DNA of 64,000 nt, from positions 706,497 through 770,496 of the forward strand of contig JAQSYP010000001.1 of assembly GCA_029256085.1 (NCBI GenBank), in the 5' to 3' direction. The DNA comes from Caryophanales bacterium. Its GTDB lineage: Bacteria > Bacillota > Bacilli > CAJFEE01. Shown here in pieces: positions 34,124-43,172 of this stretch. A program made the translations under genes and the position numbers. Position 1 is the first letter of the stretch, and each line of letters starts with the position of its first letter. Below the pieces are notes generated by a model. That model was not told the origin of the DNA. It saw only the letters and a program-made list of their open reading frames with translations, and searched no databases.

Positions 34124-35863
34124 ATGGTAAAGCAATTGTCCTGGAAGGTTGGAGGACAACAAGGAGAAGGTATTGAAAGTACAGGAGAGATATTCGCAAT
34201 CGCACTAAATAGATTGGGATATTATCTGTATGGATACAGACATTTCTCCTCAAGAATAAAGGGAGGCCATACAAATAATAAAATTAGAGTTAGTACTGAA
34301 AATATACAAGCAATTTCTGATGATTTAGATATTCTTGTAGCATTCGATCAAGAGACAATTGACTTTAATTTCCACGAATTAAGTGACTGTGGGTTTGTTT
34401 TGGCAGATACAAAATTTAATCCCTCTATTCCAACAGATAGTAGTGTTACGTTACTTGCTGTACCATTTACTGATTTGGCTACCGACGTAGGAGCTTTAGT
34501 AATGAAAAACATGGTGGCAGTTGGAGCATCTAGCGCATTATTAGGATTAGATAATAGTATTTTTAAAGAAGTTATTACTGAGATTTTTGGTAGAAAAGGT
34601 CAAAATATTATCGACAAAAATATGCAAGCAATTCAGGCTGGATATGATTTCGTTGAAGGAAAATTAAAGGATGTATCTAATATTAAACGATTAGATCCAG
34701 CTGATGGAAATAATAGAATGTTTATGATTGGTAATGATGCTATTGCACTTGGAGCAGTAGCGGCAGGATGTAAATTTATGGCCGCATACCCAATTACTCC
34801 AGCTTCAGAAATAATGGAATATTTAATAAAAAAATTACCACAATTTGGTGGTACTGTTATACAAACAGAAGATGAAATAGCTGCTTGTACAATGGCAATA
34901 GGTGCAAATTATGCTGGAGTAAGAACAATTACAGCATCTGCAGGTCCTGGTTTATCACTTATGATGGAAGCAATTGGTTTGGCTGGTATAACAGAAACTC
35001 CGGTTGTAATTGTAAATACCCAAAGAGGTGGACCTTCAACAGGTTTGCCAACTAAACAGGAACAATCTGATTTGATGGCTATGATTTATGGAACTCATGG
35101 AGAAATTCCAAAAGTAGTTATTGCACCAAGTAATTCAGAAGAAGCTTTCTATGATACAGTAGAAGCTTTCAATATATCTGAAATTTATCAGTGTCCTGTT
35201 ATATTATTAACGGATTTACAATTATCATTAGGTAAACAGACGGTTGAAAAATTAGATTATAATAAGATATCTATTAACAGAGGCAAAATTATTGATGAGG
35301 TTACTGAGGCAAATCTTTCTAAAGGTGGTTATTTTAAACGATATGAAGTAACACCGGATGGAGTTTCACCACGAGTATTCCCTGGAACTAAAGATGGATT
35401 ACATCACGTAACTGGTGTAGAACATGATGAGACAGGTAAACCATCGGAAAACCCAACTAATAGAGATGAGCAAATGGATAAACGGTTAAGAAAATTAGAT
35501 GGCTTAAGGATAACTAATGCTGTTATTAAAGACGAACCTTATCAAGATGCTGATGTTTTACTAGTAGGATTTAATTCTACATATGGAGTAATAAAAGAAG
35601 CTAGAGAAAGATTAGAGGCTGATGGCATTAAAGTTAATCAAGCACATATACGTCAAGTTCATCCTTTCCCTTCAGATGAAGTTGATACAATGATTAACAG
35701 TGCTAATAAAGTTTTAGTAATCGAAAATAATGCTACTGGTCAATTAGCTAACATTATTAAAATGAACACTGGACAAAACAGAAAGATAACTTCAGTTCTT
35801 AAATATGACGGTAATCCATTTATACCGAAGGAAATTTATAATAGATGTAAGGGGTTATTATAA
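34124..35863 (+). CDS. korA: 2-oxoacid:ferredoxin oxidoreductase, alpha subunit
   Basis: 579 residues with fused gamma and alpha domains. The N-terminal gamma domain carries GGQQGEGIESTGEIFA and HFSSRIKGGHTNNKI; the alpha domain (from about 195) has MIGNDAIALGAVAAGCKFMA, YPITPASEIMEYL and TASAGPGLSLMMEAIGLAG. With KorB it oxidises a 2-oxoacid (probably 2-oxoglutarate) with CoA and TPP, passing electrons to ferredoxin. AAAGGGGTG precedes the ATG. korA-korB before miaB is also seen in the B. cereus group. Confidence 0.92.
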   Translation: MVKQLSWKVGGQQGEGIESTGEIFAIALNRLGYYLYGYRHFSSRIKGGHTNNKIRVSTENIQAISDDLDILVAFDQETIDFNFHELSDCGFVLADTKFNPSIPTDSSVTLLAVPFTDLATDVGALVMKNMVAVGASSALLGLDNSIFKEVITEIFGRKGQNIIDKNMQAIQAGYDFVEGKLKDVSNIKRLDPADGNNRMFMIGNDAIALGAVAAGCKFMAAYPITPASEIMEYLIKKLPQFGGTVIQTEDEIAACTMAIGANYAGVRTITASAGPGLSLMMEAIGLAGITETPVVIVNTQRGGPSTGLPTKQEQSDLMAMIYGTHGEIPKVVIAPSNSEEAFYDTVEAFNISEIYQCPVILLTDLQLSLGKQTVEKLDYNKISINRGKIIDEVTEANLSKGGYFKRYEVTPDGVSPRVFPGTKDGLHHVTGVEHDETGKPSENPTNRDEQMDKRLRKLDGLRITNAVIKDEPYQDADVLLVGFNSTYGVIKEARERLEADGIKVNQAHIRQVHPFPSDEVDTMINSANKVLVIENNATGQLANIIKMNTGQNRKITSVLKYDGNPFIPKEIYNRCKGLL

Positions 35864-35864
35864 G

Positions 35865-36731
35865 ATGGCAACTGTTAAAGATTTTAAAAACGATGTTAAG
35901 CCAAATTGGTGCCCAGGTTGTGGTGATTTTTCTGTACAAAGTGCTATTCAAAGAGCAGCGGCAAATATCGGACTAGAACCAGAACAACTTGCTATAGTAT
36001 CTGGAATTGGCTGCTCTGGGAGAATATCTGGTTATATTAGAGCTTACGGTTTTCATGGAATACATGGTCGTTCATTACCGATTGCACAAGGGGTAAAGGT
36101 AGCGAATAAAGAATTAACTGTAATTGCAGCTGGTGGTGATGGCGATGGATTTGCTATTGGAATTGCTCACACAATACACGCTATCAGAAGAAATATTGAT
36201 ATGACATATATTGTTATGGATAACCAAATATATGGTTTAACAAAAGGACAAACTTCCCCTAGGAGTGACTTAGGATTTGTAACGAAATCTACACCGAAAG
36301 GGTCAGTTGAATCTCCATTAAGTATTATGGAAATGGCATTGTCAGCTGGTGCTACATTTGTTGCACAAGGATTTTCATCAGATATTAAAGAATTAACAGA
36401 AATAATTCAAGCTGGTATAAATCATAAAGGCTTTTCACTTATTAATGTTTTCAGCCCTTGTGTAACATATAATAAGATTAATACTTATGAATGGTTTAGG
36501 TCTGGATTAGTAAAAACAAGTAAGATTGATAATTACAACCCAACAGACAGAAACCAGGCAATGCAAGAGATTATGAAACATAAAGGTCTTTTAACAGGGG
36601 TCATTTACCATGACCAAGATCGAAAATGTTATCGTGAATTAATTCCACATTTAGATAAAAAATCTTTAAAAGAATTAGAATTGAAAATTTCAGAAGATGA
36701 ATTTAACGGTTTGATAAAAGAATTTATGTAA
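35865..36731 (+). CDS. korB: 2-oxoacid:ferredoxin oxidoreductase, beta subunit
   Basis: 288 residues; carries the TPP site and the cysteine motif near its N-terminus (WCPGCGDFSVQ, cysteines 16 and 19), SGIGCSGRISGY, and the TPP motif GGDGDGFAIGIAHTIHA with MDNQIYGLTKGQTSP. ATG 35865 starts one base after the korA stop, with AAGGGG upstream; the open frame reaches 20 codons further back into korA but without its own ribosome site. Partner of KorA. A good terminator follows. Confidence 0.93.
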   Translation: MATVKDFKNDVKPNWCPGCGDFSVQSAIQRAAANIGLEPEQLAIVSGIGCSGRISGYIRAYGFHGIHGRSLPIAQGVKVANKELTVIAAGGDGDGFAIGIAHTIHAIRRNIDMTYIVMDNQIYGLTKGQTSPRSDLGFVTKSTPKGSVESPLSIMEMALSAGATFVAQGFSSDIKELTEIIQAGINHKGFSLINVFSPCVTYNKINTYEWFRSGLVKTSKIDNYNPTDRNQAMQEIMKHKGLLTGVIYHDQDRKCYRELIPHLDKKSLKELELKISEDEFNGLIKEFM

Positions 36732-36757
36732 AGCTTAGGTTTTCCTAAGCTTTTTTT
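36731..36757 (+). terminator. Terminator after korB
   Basis: AAGCTTAGG pairs with CCTAAGCTT around TTTT, then seven T. Confidence 0.85.
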
Positions 36758-36830
36758 CTATGAAATTAAATTTTCTAAATTTTATTTATCATAAATAATA
36801 TTAGATAATCCCAACATAGGGGTGATTTTA

Positions 36831-37442
36831 ATGGTTATTTTAGGTTTTTTATTAGGTTGCATATCATATCAGTTAGGCAAAAGTATAGAAATTAGGATTA
36901 AGGAGATTTTTGGCATAAGGCAACTAATTCAAAATATTAAATTTGTATTACTAACTGGAATTTTATGTGCATATATTTTTTTTATCCTTCAAAATTACTA
37001 CATTCCACTTAAAACTTCTGCAAATTCATATATCTTTATTATTCTTTTACTAATAATTTCCATAAATGATTACTATTATTTAAACATAAGACTTGAATAT
37101 TTAATCGCGACATTTATCCTACAAATAATCATAAGTGATAAAGTTTATTTGAATTTTGTTTTCTCAAATATCATTAATACGTTAGCACTATTTGTAATTT
37201 TTATAATATTGAGTAAAATATTTCAAAATTCATTTGGAGATGGAGATATATACGTATTTTTAGTTATTTGTTTATTTTATGGAATGATTTTTACGCTCAA
37301 GGTAATCTATTTTTCTATTATATTCGGAGGTATTTTATCAATAATCCTACTATACCTAAATAAAGTTAATAAAAAAGATAGTCTACCTTTTGTGCCGTTT
37401 ATTTTCTTTTCGTTTTTAATTTGTTTATTAATTTATAACTAA
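36831..37442 (+). CDS. A24 prepilin-peptidase-like membrane protein
   Basis: 203 residues, almost wholly hydrophobic with about six membrane segments. The two aspartates of the A24 aspartic peptidases can be placed: one in SINDYYYLNI after the third segment, the other in the GxGD motif (FGDGDIYVF). A terminal LPFVPFIF resembles the conserved PFGPF. The N-terminal cysteine/methylase domain of ComC/PilD is absent, so it resembles the short TadV/CpaA or archaeal-type enzymes. The ATG at 36831 follows AGGGGTG. No pilin or secretion ATPase gene is nearby. Very AT-rich. Substrate unknown; an inactive paralogue is possible. Confidence 0.7.
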   Translation: MVILGFLLGCISYQLGKSIEIRIKEIFGIRQLIQNIKFVLLTGILCAYIFFILQNYYIPLKTSANSYIFIILLLIISINDYYYLNIRLEYLIATFILQIIISDKVYLNFVFSNIINTLALFVIFIILSKIFQNSFGDGDIYVFLVICLFYGMIFTLKVIYFSIIFGGILSIILLYLNKVNKKDSLPFVPFIFFSFLICLLIYN

Positions 37443-37460
37443 CTAAATGGGGTGTTTGTC

Positions 37461-38513
37461 TTGAACGGTAAAATGAGAGCATTAGTTAAACACCATAGCA
37501 AATACGGAGCTCAAATTCAAACAATAGACATACCGAAAATCGGTGTTAATGATGTATTGGTAAAGGTTAAGGCAGTTTCAATATGTGGAACGGACTTACA
37601 CATTTATAAATGGGATGATTGGGCTAAAAATAGGGTTAATCCACCGTATACGTTTGGACATGAATTTTGCGGTGTTGTTGTTGAAAAAGGAAGTGCTGTT
37701 TCATGCTTAAATATCGGTGACTATGTTTCAGGTGAAACACACTTTGTTTGCTATGAGTGTAATCAATGTTTAAATGAAAAATTCCATTTATGTAATAAAA
37801 CTAAAATATTAGGTGTTGATACTGATGGATGCTTTGCTGAGTATGTAAAAATTCCTTCACAAAATATTTGGAAGAATAACAATGACTTACCTTATAAGTT
37901 AGCTACTATTCAGGAACCGTTCGGAAATGCTGTTCATACTGTACTCACTTCAAATGTTCCAACTAAGACTGTTGCAATTATTGGGTGTGGTCCAATAGGA
38001 TTAATGGCAGTAGCGGTAGCAAAGGCATGTGGGGCAGGAAAGGTAATTGCTATTGACATAAATTCTTATAGATTAAGTTTAGCTAGTAAAATGAATGCAG
38101 ACTATATTTTTAATTCATTAGAAATCGATATTGTTTCAGAAGTAATGAAGATTACACAGGGGAATGGTGTAGATATTGTATGCGAAATGTCTGGAAATGA
38201 AAGAGCAATAAAGCAGGGGCTTCAGATTTTAACAAATGGAGGTGACTTTAATATTCTAAGTTTACCAACTAAGGAAGTTGCAATTGATTTTACTAATAGT
38301 GTTGTTTTTAAGGGTATTAAGATTCAAGGGATTACTGGACGAAGAATGTTTTCAACTTGGAATCAAATACGCGAGTTACTAGTTAATAAATTAGTCGATT
38401 TAAATCCACTAATAACACACGAGCTAAATTTTAGTAATTATGAAGAAGGATTTGCATTAATGGAAAAAGGTAATTGTGGGAAAGTTGTACTATATTTAGA
38501 GGAGGAAAATTAG
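37461..38513 (+). CDS. tdh: L-threonine 3-dehydrogenase
   Basis: Zinc-dependent oxidation of threonine to 2-amino-3-ketobutyrate. About 350 residues. Catalytic zinc residues in SICGTDLHIYKWD and GHEFCG; structural zinc cysteines in CYECNQCLNEKFHLC; NAD site VAIIGCGPIGLMAVAVAKA. I prefer the TTG at 37461 (spacing to GGGGTG fits) over the GTG at 37452 or the ATG at 37473. kbl overlaps its stop by one base (TAGTG), so the two enzymes of threonine-to-glycine conversion are coupled. Confidence 0.93.
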   Translation: MNGKMRALVKHHSKYGAQIQTIDIPKIGVNDVLVKVKAVSICGTDLHIYKWDDWAKNRVNPPYTFGHEFCGVVVEKGSAVSCLNIGDYVSGETHFVCYECNQCLNEKFHLCNKTKILGVDTDGCFAEYVKIPSQNIWKNNNDLPYKLATIQEPFGNAVHTVLTSNVPTKTVAIIGCGPIGLMAVAVAKACGAGKVIAIDINSYRLSLASKMNADYIFNSLEIDIVSEVMKITQGNGVDIVCEMSGNERAIKQGLQILTNGGDFNILSLPTKEVAIDFTNSVVFKGIKIQGITGRRMFSTWNQIRELLVNKLVDLNPLITHELNFSNYEEGFALMEKGNCGKVVLYLEEEN

Positions 38514-39688
38514 TGAATGTATTTAGTTTTTTAGAAGATGAAATGAACTTACTAAAAGATCTTGGAACGTATAGAGACTTAGTGCCATTAGAATCATGTC
38601 AAGGTCCAGTAGTTAAAATTAATGGTAAAGAATATGTACAGCTCTCATCAAATAATTATTTAGGTCTGACTAGTCATAAGAGACTAATAAATGCAACTAT
38701 AGAAGCAACTAAAATTTACGGTGCTGGAACAGGATCGGTTAGAACAATTGCTGGTACTTTAGAAATGCATAACGATCTAGAAAAGCAGTTGGCAAAGTTT
38801 AAAAAAACCGAGGATGCACTCGTATTTCAATCTGGATTCACAACAAATCAGGGAGTGTTATCAGCTATTCTAACAGATAAGGATGTAGTTATTTCAGATG
38901 AACTAAATCATGCTTCCATAATTGATGGCATAAGACTTACAAAGGCTACAAAGAAAGTGTATAAACACGTTGACATGAAAGATTTGGAGACACAACTTAA
39001 GCAATGTGATAATTATAGAGTTAGATTAATAGTAACAGATGGGGTATTCTCAATGGACGGTAATATCGCCCCTTTACCTGAAATAGTAAAGTTAGCTGAA
39101 AAGTATAACTCCATTGTGATGGTTGATGATGCTCATGCATCTGGAGTCTTAGGTGATTGCGGTAGAGGCTCAGTAAATCATTTTAAGTTAGAAGGAAAAG
39201 TTCACATACAAGTTGGGACTCTAAGTAAAGCAATTGGTGTTTTTGGAGGTTATATTGCGTCTGATAGTATATTGATAAATTTTTTAAAGCACAGGGGTAG
39301 ACCATTCCTTTTTAGCACATCACATCCACCAGGGGTTACGGCAGCGTGTTCAGAAGCAATAAATGTTTTATTAGAAGAACCAGAACATATGGAAAGACTT
39401 TGGAAAAATACTTATTATTTTAAAAATAGTCTTAAACAATTAGGATTTAATATAAGCAATAGTAAAACACCTATTACCCCGATCATGATTGGGGAAGATC
39501 ATTTAACCCATAAAATATCTGACGAATTATTCAGTAATGGAGTATTCGCACAGGGTATTACATACCCAACTGTTCGTAAAGGGACTGCTAGAATAAGAAC
39601 AATCGTAACTGCTCAACATACAAAAGAGCATTTAGAGAAAGCTTTATATGCATTTGAAAAGGTTGGATTATTATTTAAAATAATCTAA
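38513..39688 (+). CDS. kbl: Glycine C-acetyltransferase (2-amino-3-ketobutyrate CoA ligase)
   Basis: PLP enzyme that cleaves 2-amino-3-ketobutyrate with CoA to glycine and acetyl-CoA, completing the pathway begun by Tdh. 391 residues of the alpha-oxoamine synthase family: SSNNYLGLTSH, GAGTGSVRTIAGT, DDAHASGVLGDCGRG and the PLP lysine in GTLSKAIGVFGGY. GTG 38513 overlaps the tdh stop and follows GAGGAGG. It could in principle act as an 8-amino-7-oxononanoate synthase, but pairing with tdh decides the call. Confidence 0.94.
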   Translation: MNVFSFLEDEMNLLKDLGTYRDLVPLESCQGPVVKINGKEYVQLSSNNYLGLTSHKRLINATIEATKIYGAGTGSVRTIAGTLEMHNDLEKQLAKFKKTEDALVFQSGFTTNQGVLSAILTDKDVVISDELNHASIIDGIRLTKATKKVYKHVDMKDLETQLKQCDNYRVRLIVTDGVFSMDGNIAPLPEIVKLAEKYNSIVMVDDAHASGVLGDCGRGSVNHFKLEGKVHIQVGTLSKAIGVFGGYIASDSILINFLKHRGRPFLFSTSHPPGVTAACSEAINVLLEEPEHMERLWKNTYYFKNSLKQLGFNISNSKTPITPIMIGEDHLTHKISDELFSNGVFAQGITYPTVRKGTARIRTIVTAQHTKEHLEKALYAFEKVGLLFKII

Positions 39689-39830
39689 GTTTAGTTATTG
39701 ACGGTTGTTGTAATGTTTTACTGTTGAAAGGATATATAAATTCATATATCATTAGTAATATTGCGACATATGAATTTAAGTCATATCTTAATATAGCTTC
39801 AGTAAGACATTTTTTGGAGGTAGAACGCGT

Positions 39831-41333
39831 ATGAATGAGAAGCAACTTCATGAGTTAACAGCAAAAATAAAATCTAAGAGTTCAGATAAAATTGATATTC
39901 AACAACCTTCTTTAACTAATGCAAAACAAAGAGGTAAAGAATCTGTAAATTACAACCGTGAGTTTGTAATACCAAGAGAAATGAAAAATGTTGGTGTAGG
40001 AAAGAAATACCTTATAAGAACATTTGGTTGTCAAATGAACGAACATGATACTGAAGTCATGTCGGGCATCTTAACTTCGCTAGGCTATGAGGCAACTACT
40101 GAAACAACAGAGGCAGATATTATTCTATTTAATACTTGTGCTGTTAGAGAGAACGCAGAAAATCGAGTATTCGGCGAAATAGGACACCTTAAACCATTAA
40201 AATTACATAATCCAGATGTAATATTAGGTATATGTGGCTGCATGTCTCAGGAGGAAGCCGTTGTAAATAAGCTTTTAAAAACCTACCAACATGTTGATTT
40301 GATATTTGGAACACATAATATTCATCGTCTTCCTCAATTACTACAACAAGCACTAATGAGTAAGGAACATGTTGTAGAAGTTTGGTCTAAAGAAGGAGAT
40401 GTAATTGAAAACTTACCCAAAATTCGTCGTGGCGGAATAAAAGCATGGGTTAATATATCATATGGCTGTGATAAATTTTGCACATATTGTATTGTTCCAT
40501 ATACAAGAGGCAAAGAGCGTTCTCGTCAACCAATTGATATTATTGAAGAAGTAAAGGACTTAGCTAAACTTGGATATCAAGAAGTTACCCTACTTGGACA
40601 AAATGTTAATGCTTATGGTAAAGATTTTGAGGACAAGAATTATAGTTTTGCTAATTTATTAGATGAATTAAGGGATATTGACATACCAAGAATTAGATTC
40701 ACTACAAGTCATCCACGTGATTTTGATGATGCATTAGTAGATGTACTTGCAAAAGGTGGAAATCTGGTAGAACATATACACTTACCAGTGCAATCCGGGA
40801 ATAATGAAGTTTTAAAGTTGATGGCTAGAAAATATACAAGAGAGCAATACTTAGACCTAGTGAATAGAATTAAACTTAAAATCCCAAATGCCTCTTTTAC
40901 TACTGATATTATCGTTGGGTTTCCTGGTGAAACTGAAGAACAATTTGAAGATACACTTTCTATAATAAAAGAGGTAGGCTATGATAGTGCATATACTTTC
41001 ATTTACTCACCTAGAGAAGGTACTCCAGCCGTAAAAATGGAGGACAACGTTCCAATGGAAATAAAGAAAAGTAGACTTCAAAGACTTAATAATTTAGTAA
41101 ATGAAATTACCGCTACAAAATCTATAGAGTATCAAGACCAAATTGTAGAAGTGTTAGTAGAAGGGTTTAGTAAGAAGAATGATCAAATGTTATCTGGTTA
41201 TACTCGAAAAAGTAAATTAGTAAATTTCATGGGTCCAGAGGAATGTATTGGAAAAATTGTTAAGGTAAAAATAACAAAAGCAAAGACTTGGTCACTAGAC
41301 GGAGAAATTATTGAAAATGCTATTGAGGTGTAA
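39831..41333 (+). CDS. miaB: tRNA-2-methylthio-N6-dimethylallyladenosine synthase MiaB
   Basis: Radical-SAM methylthiotransferase that adds the 2-methylthio group to i6A37, the product of MiaA (also in this window). 500 residues: UPF0004 domain with [11 protein letters not shown] and CGCMSQEE, radical-SAM cysteines C213, C217 and C220 (GCDKFCTYC), the [16 protein letters not shown] segment, and a C-terminal TRAM domain. GGAGG precedes the ATG. ricA follows three bases later, the usual Bacillus pairing. The 142-base gap upstream holds an imperfect 20-bp palindrome (39731-39750) of unknown meaning. Confidence 0.96.
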   Translation: MNEKQLHELTAKIKSKSSDKIDIQQPSLTNAKQRGKESVNYNREFVIPREMKNVGVGKKYLIRTFGCQMNEHDTEVMSGILTSLGYEATTETTEADIILFNTCAVRENAENRVFGEIGHLKPLKLHNPDVILGICGCMSQEEAVVNKLLKTYQHVDLIFGTHNIHRLPQLLQQALMSKEHVVEVWSKEGDVIENLPKIRRGGIKAWVNISYGCDKFCTYCIVPYTRGKERSRQPIDIIEEVKDLAKLGYQEVTLLGQNVNAYGKDFEDKNYSFANLLDELRDIDIPRIRFTTSHPRDFDDALVDVLAKGGNLVEHIHLPVQSGNNEVLKLMARKYTREQYLDLVNRIKLKIPNASFTTDIIVGFPGETEEQFEDTLSIIKEVGYDSAYTFIYSPREGTPAVKMEDNVPMEIKKSRLQRLNNLVNEITATKSIEYQDQIVEVLVEGFSKKNDQMLSGYTRKSKLVNFMGPEECIGKIVKVKITKAKTWSLDGEIIENAIEV

Positions 41334-41336
41334 AAA

Positions 41337-41753
41337 ATGAACCTATATTCAAAAGATGACATTTTAAATCAGGCAAAAGAATTAGCTGCAATGATTGCAA
41401 AAACAAATGAAGTAGAATTCTTTAAAAAAGCAGAAGCAAAGATTAATGAAAATGAAAATATACAACAAATTATTAAGCAAGTTAAGAATTTACAAAAGCA
41501 ATCAGTAAACCTTCAACACCTCGATAAAGAAAAAGCGCAGGCTGATACAGATAGTAAGATTGAACAATTATTAGCTGAACTCGATGAATTTCCAATTGTA
41601 AAGGAATTCCAACAGTCTCAAGTAGAAGTGAATGACATTTTGCAGCTAGTATCAGTAACAATTGCAAATGGAGTTACCGATGAAATAATTAAATCTACAG
41701 GTGGGGATGTTTTAAAAGGTCAAACTGGGTCTAAAGTTAAAAATAAAAAATGA
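41337..41753 (+). CDS. ricA: RicA (YmcA), RNase Y-complex subunit
   Basis: 138-residue helical protein (YlbF/YmcA family) starting three bases after miaB. RicA forms a complex with YlbF (RicF) and YaaT (RicT) that promotes RNase Y-dependent mRNA processing and, in B. subtilis, competence, sporulation and biofilm formation. Seen here: KDDILNQAKELAAMIAKT at the N-terminus, a central helical QVKNLQKQSVNLQHLDKEKAQ, and a GGDVLKGQTGS tail. GAGGTG in the end of miaB is its ribosome site. Closed by a terminator. Confidence 0.93.
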   Translation: MNLYSKDDILNQAKELAAMIAKTNEVEFFKKAEAKINENENIQQIIKQVKNLQKQSVNLQHLDKEKAQADTDSKIEQLLAELDEFPIVKEFQQSQVEVNDILQLVSVTIANGVTDEIIKSTGGDVLKGQTGSKVKNKK

Positions 41754-41764
41754 TAGAAAAAATT

Positions 41765-41791
41765 AGTGCCGTGGATCGGCACTTTTTTTTT
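41765..41791 (+). terminator. Terminator after ricA
   Basis: AGTGCCG pairs with CGGCACT around TGGAT, followed by eight to nine T; immediately followed by a copy of the 110-bp repeat. Confidence 0.88.
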
Positions 41792-41901
41792 GCTAATTGG
41801 AAAGTATAAACTTTTGACTAGTTCATACTTTCCTAACGCATAAGTGCAACTACGACTCTGCCGTCGCCTTAAAGCTCGGCAATCGCCTAGTTTCTTTATA
41901 A
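41792..41901 (+). repeat. Dispersed ~110-bp intergenic repeat, copy 2
   Basis: Starts with GCTAATT behind the U-tract, then the hairpin GGAAAGTATAAACT/AGTTCATACTTTCC, the conserved CTAACGCATAAGTGCAACTA, and the GC-rich tail ending in TTTCTTTATA. Differs from copy 1 by a few single changes, including GCCTAG for GCCGAG in the last stem. The rest of the 320-base gap to cotE (41902-42073) holds the cotE leader; I could not fix a sigma-E or sigma-K promoter in it. Confidence 0.85.
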
Positions 41902-42073
41902 ATAAACATGTTTACCATAACTATATTATGTTAACTAAATACTTGTTCTAACTTAATTTTTCATGCATAGGATAGAACAGAAATTAACGTTTTACGTGCC
42001 TAAAATAGTTAGCACAATAGACACTTGTCACGCATATAGTAAATTGAGGATTTATAGAGGAGGTTTTGCCAAC

Positions 42074-42610
42074 ATGTCAGAGTACAGAGAAATTATAACT
42101 AAAGCTGTCGTTGGTAAAGGTCGCAAATTTGCACAATGCACACATACTATTACACCAACACATAGACCAACTAGTATTCTTGGTTGCTGGGTCATCAATC
42201 ATATTTATGATGCTCAAATTTGTGGTGAAAAAGTAGAAGTACGCGGCCGATACGATATTAATATTTGGTATTCATACAACGACAACACAAAAACTGAAGT
42301 AGTTACGGAAACTGTATCTTATACAGATCTTGTAAAACTTAGATTCCGTGACGAAAATGTCTTAGGCGATGAGTATGAAGTTATTGCACGAGTCATTCAA
42401 CAACCAAATTGCTTAGAAGCTACAATATCACCATCTGGTAAAGTAGTTGTTCAAGTTGAAAGAGAATTTGTTGTAGAAGTAATTGGTGAGACAAAAATCT
42501 GTGTTCAAGTGTGTCATGATGGATGTAATGAAGAAATTGACTGCGACATTGATGATGATGAGTTTGACGATTTAGATCCAGACTTTTTCGAAGGTGGAGA
42601 AGAGGAATAA
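42074..42610 (+). CDS. cotE: Outer spore coat morphogenetic protein CotE
   Basis: 178 residues starting [19 protein letters not shown], closely matching CotE of B. subtilis (about 181). CotE forms the layer on which the outer coat is built in the mother cell. The body is beta-rich ([33 protein letters not shown]) and the C-terminus is very acidic (about 18 D/E within the last 30 residues), as in the family. ATG 42074 lies ten bases after GAGGAGG; the frame is open 37 codons upstream, but that is leader. It keeps its place between ricA and mutS. Confidence 0.96.
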   Translation: MSEYREIITKAVVGKGRKFAQCTHTITPTHRPTSILGCWVINHIYDAQICGEKVEVRGRYDINIWYSYNDNTKTEVVTETVSYTDLVKLRFRDENVLGDEYEVIARVIQQPNCLEATISPSGKVVVQVEREFVVEVIGETKICVQVCHDGCNEEIDCDIDDDEFDDLDPDFFEGGEEE

Positions 42611-42618
42611 AATAAAGA

Positions 42619-42650
42619 AGATTGGGCTAGAAAGTAGCCCAATCTTTTTA
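42619..42650 (+). terminator. Terminator after cotE
   Basis: AGATTGGGCTA pairs with TAGCCCAATCT around GAAAG, followed by TTTTATTTTT. A diverged copy of the 110-bp repeat starts a few bases further on. Confidence 0.88.
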
Positions 42651-42655
42651 TTTTT

Positions 42656-42765
42656 AGCTAATAATAAAGTAAAAATTTTACGTATTTCATACTTTATTAA
42701 CGACTAAATTAAAGTACGGCTTTGCAATCGCCATTAGGCTCGGCATCGCCAAGTTTCTTTATATT
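42656..42765 (+). repeat. Dispersed intergenic repeat, diverged copy 3
   Basis: Same layout as the other copies but about one third of positions changed. The first hairpin is kept: ATAAAGTA pairs with TACTTTAT, where the two outer G-C pairs of the other copies have become A-T and T-A. The second half still reads GTACGGCTTTGCAATCGCC, then GGCTCGGCATCGCC and TTTCTTTATA. It lies between two convergent genes, cotE and the DUF1540-like gene. Confidence 0.75.
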
Positions 42766-42792
42766 CAGTAATTCATAGTTGTAAAAGAAAAG

Positions 42793-43008
42793 TTAGTATT
42801 TAGGTCTAAATGTTTCACAGCAAGTCTCGCTCGACTTGTTTGCACTAGATTGTACCTCATTATTAGTTACTGAACTAGTAACTTGTTCCATCCCATTATC
42901 ATGTCCAGCACTATCTGAATGAACTACGATAGCATCTGCTTGACAGTAGTTACCTTCACCATAATAATTGCAGTTAGAAACACTACATCTGATAGTTTGT
43001 TGCATCAT
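42793..43008 (-). CDS. DUF1540-like cysteine-rich small protein
   Basis: 71 residues: MMQQTIRCSVSNCNYYGEGN, then YCQADAIVVHSD. The spacing C-x4-C-x8-C followed by QADAI is the DUF1540 signature, a probable small metal-binding fold. A C-terminal CCETF adds a cysteine pair. The function is unknown; related genes are common in spore formers. Reading on the minus strand, AAAGGAGG precedes two adjacent ATG codons (43008 and 43005); either could start. It is convergent with cotE and divergent from mutS. Confidence 0.8.
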   Translation of the reverse strand: MMQQTIRCSVSNCNYYGEGNYCQADAIVVHSDSAGHDNGMEQVTSSVTNNEVQSSANKSSETCCETFRPKY

Positions 43009-43130
43009 TACTCCTCCTTTCAAATGGCCAAATGAATTTATCCATATATTAATTAAATATTGGACAACTTTTATTATTAACATTATTAGTAAAGTTATGT
43101 ATTATTTCTAACAATAATTAAATTTAATTA

Positions 43131-43139
43131 TGTTATAAT
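43131..43139 (+). promoter_or_regulatory. Extended -10 promoter element of mutS
   Basis: TGTTATAAT: a perfect TATAAT with the TG extension, 34 bases ahead of the mutS ATG. No good -35 hexamer is seen, which is usual for extended -10 promoters. Confidence 0.55.
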
Positions 43140-43172
43140 TTATTAATGATTTTACATATTTGGGAGGACATT

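Noticed and set aside
39731-39750. Operator for miaB at the imperfect palindrome GATATATAAATTCATATATC
   Set aside because: AT-rich palindromes are frequent in this DNA and no promoter overlapping it could be defined.
41963-42073. 37-codon N-terminal extension of CotE
   Set aside because: The GAGGAGG site lies inside it and [13 protein letters not shown] is the conserved CotE N-terminus.
42001-42073. Sigma-E promoter of cotE at CATATAGT
   Set aside because: The -10 match is fair, but no ATA lies at the required distance; the nearest is about three bases too close.
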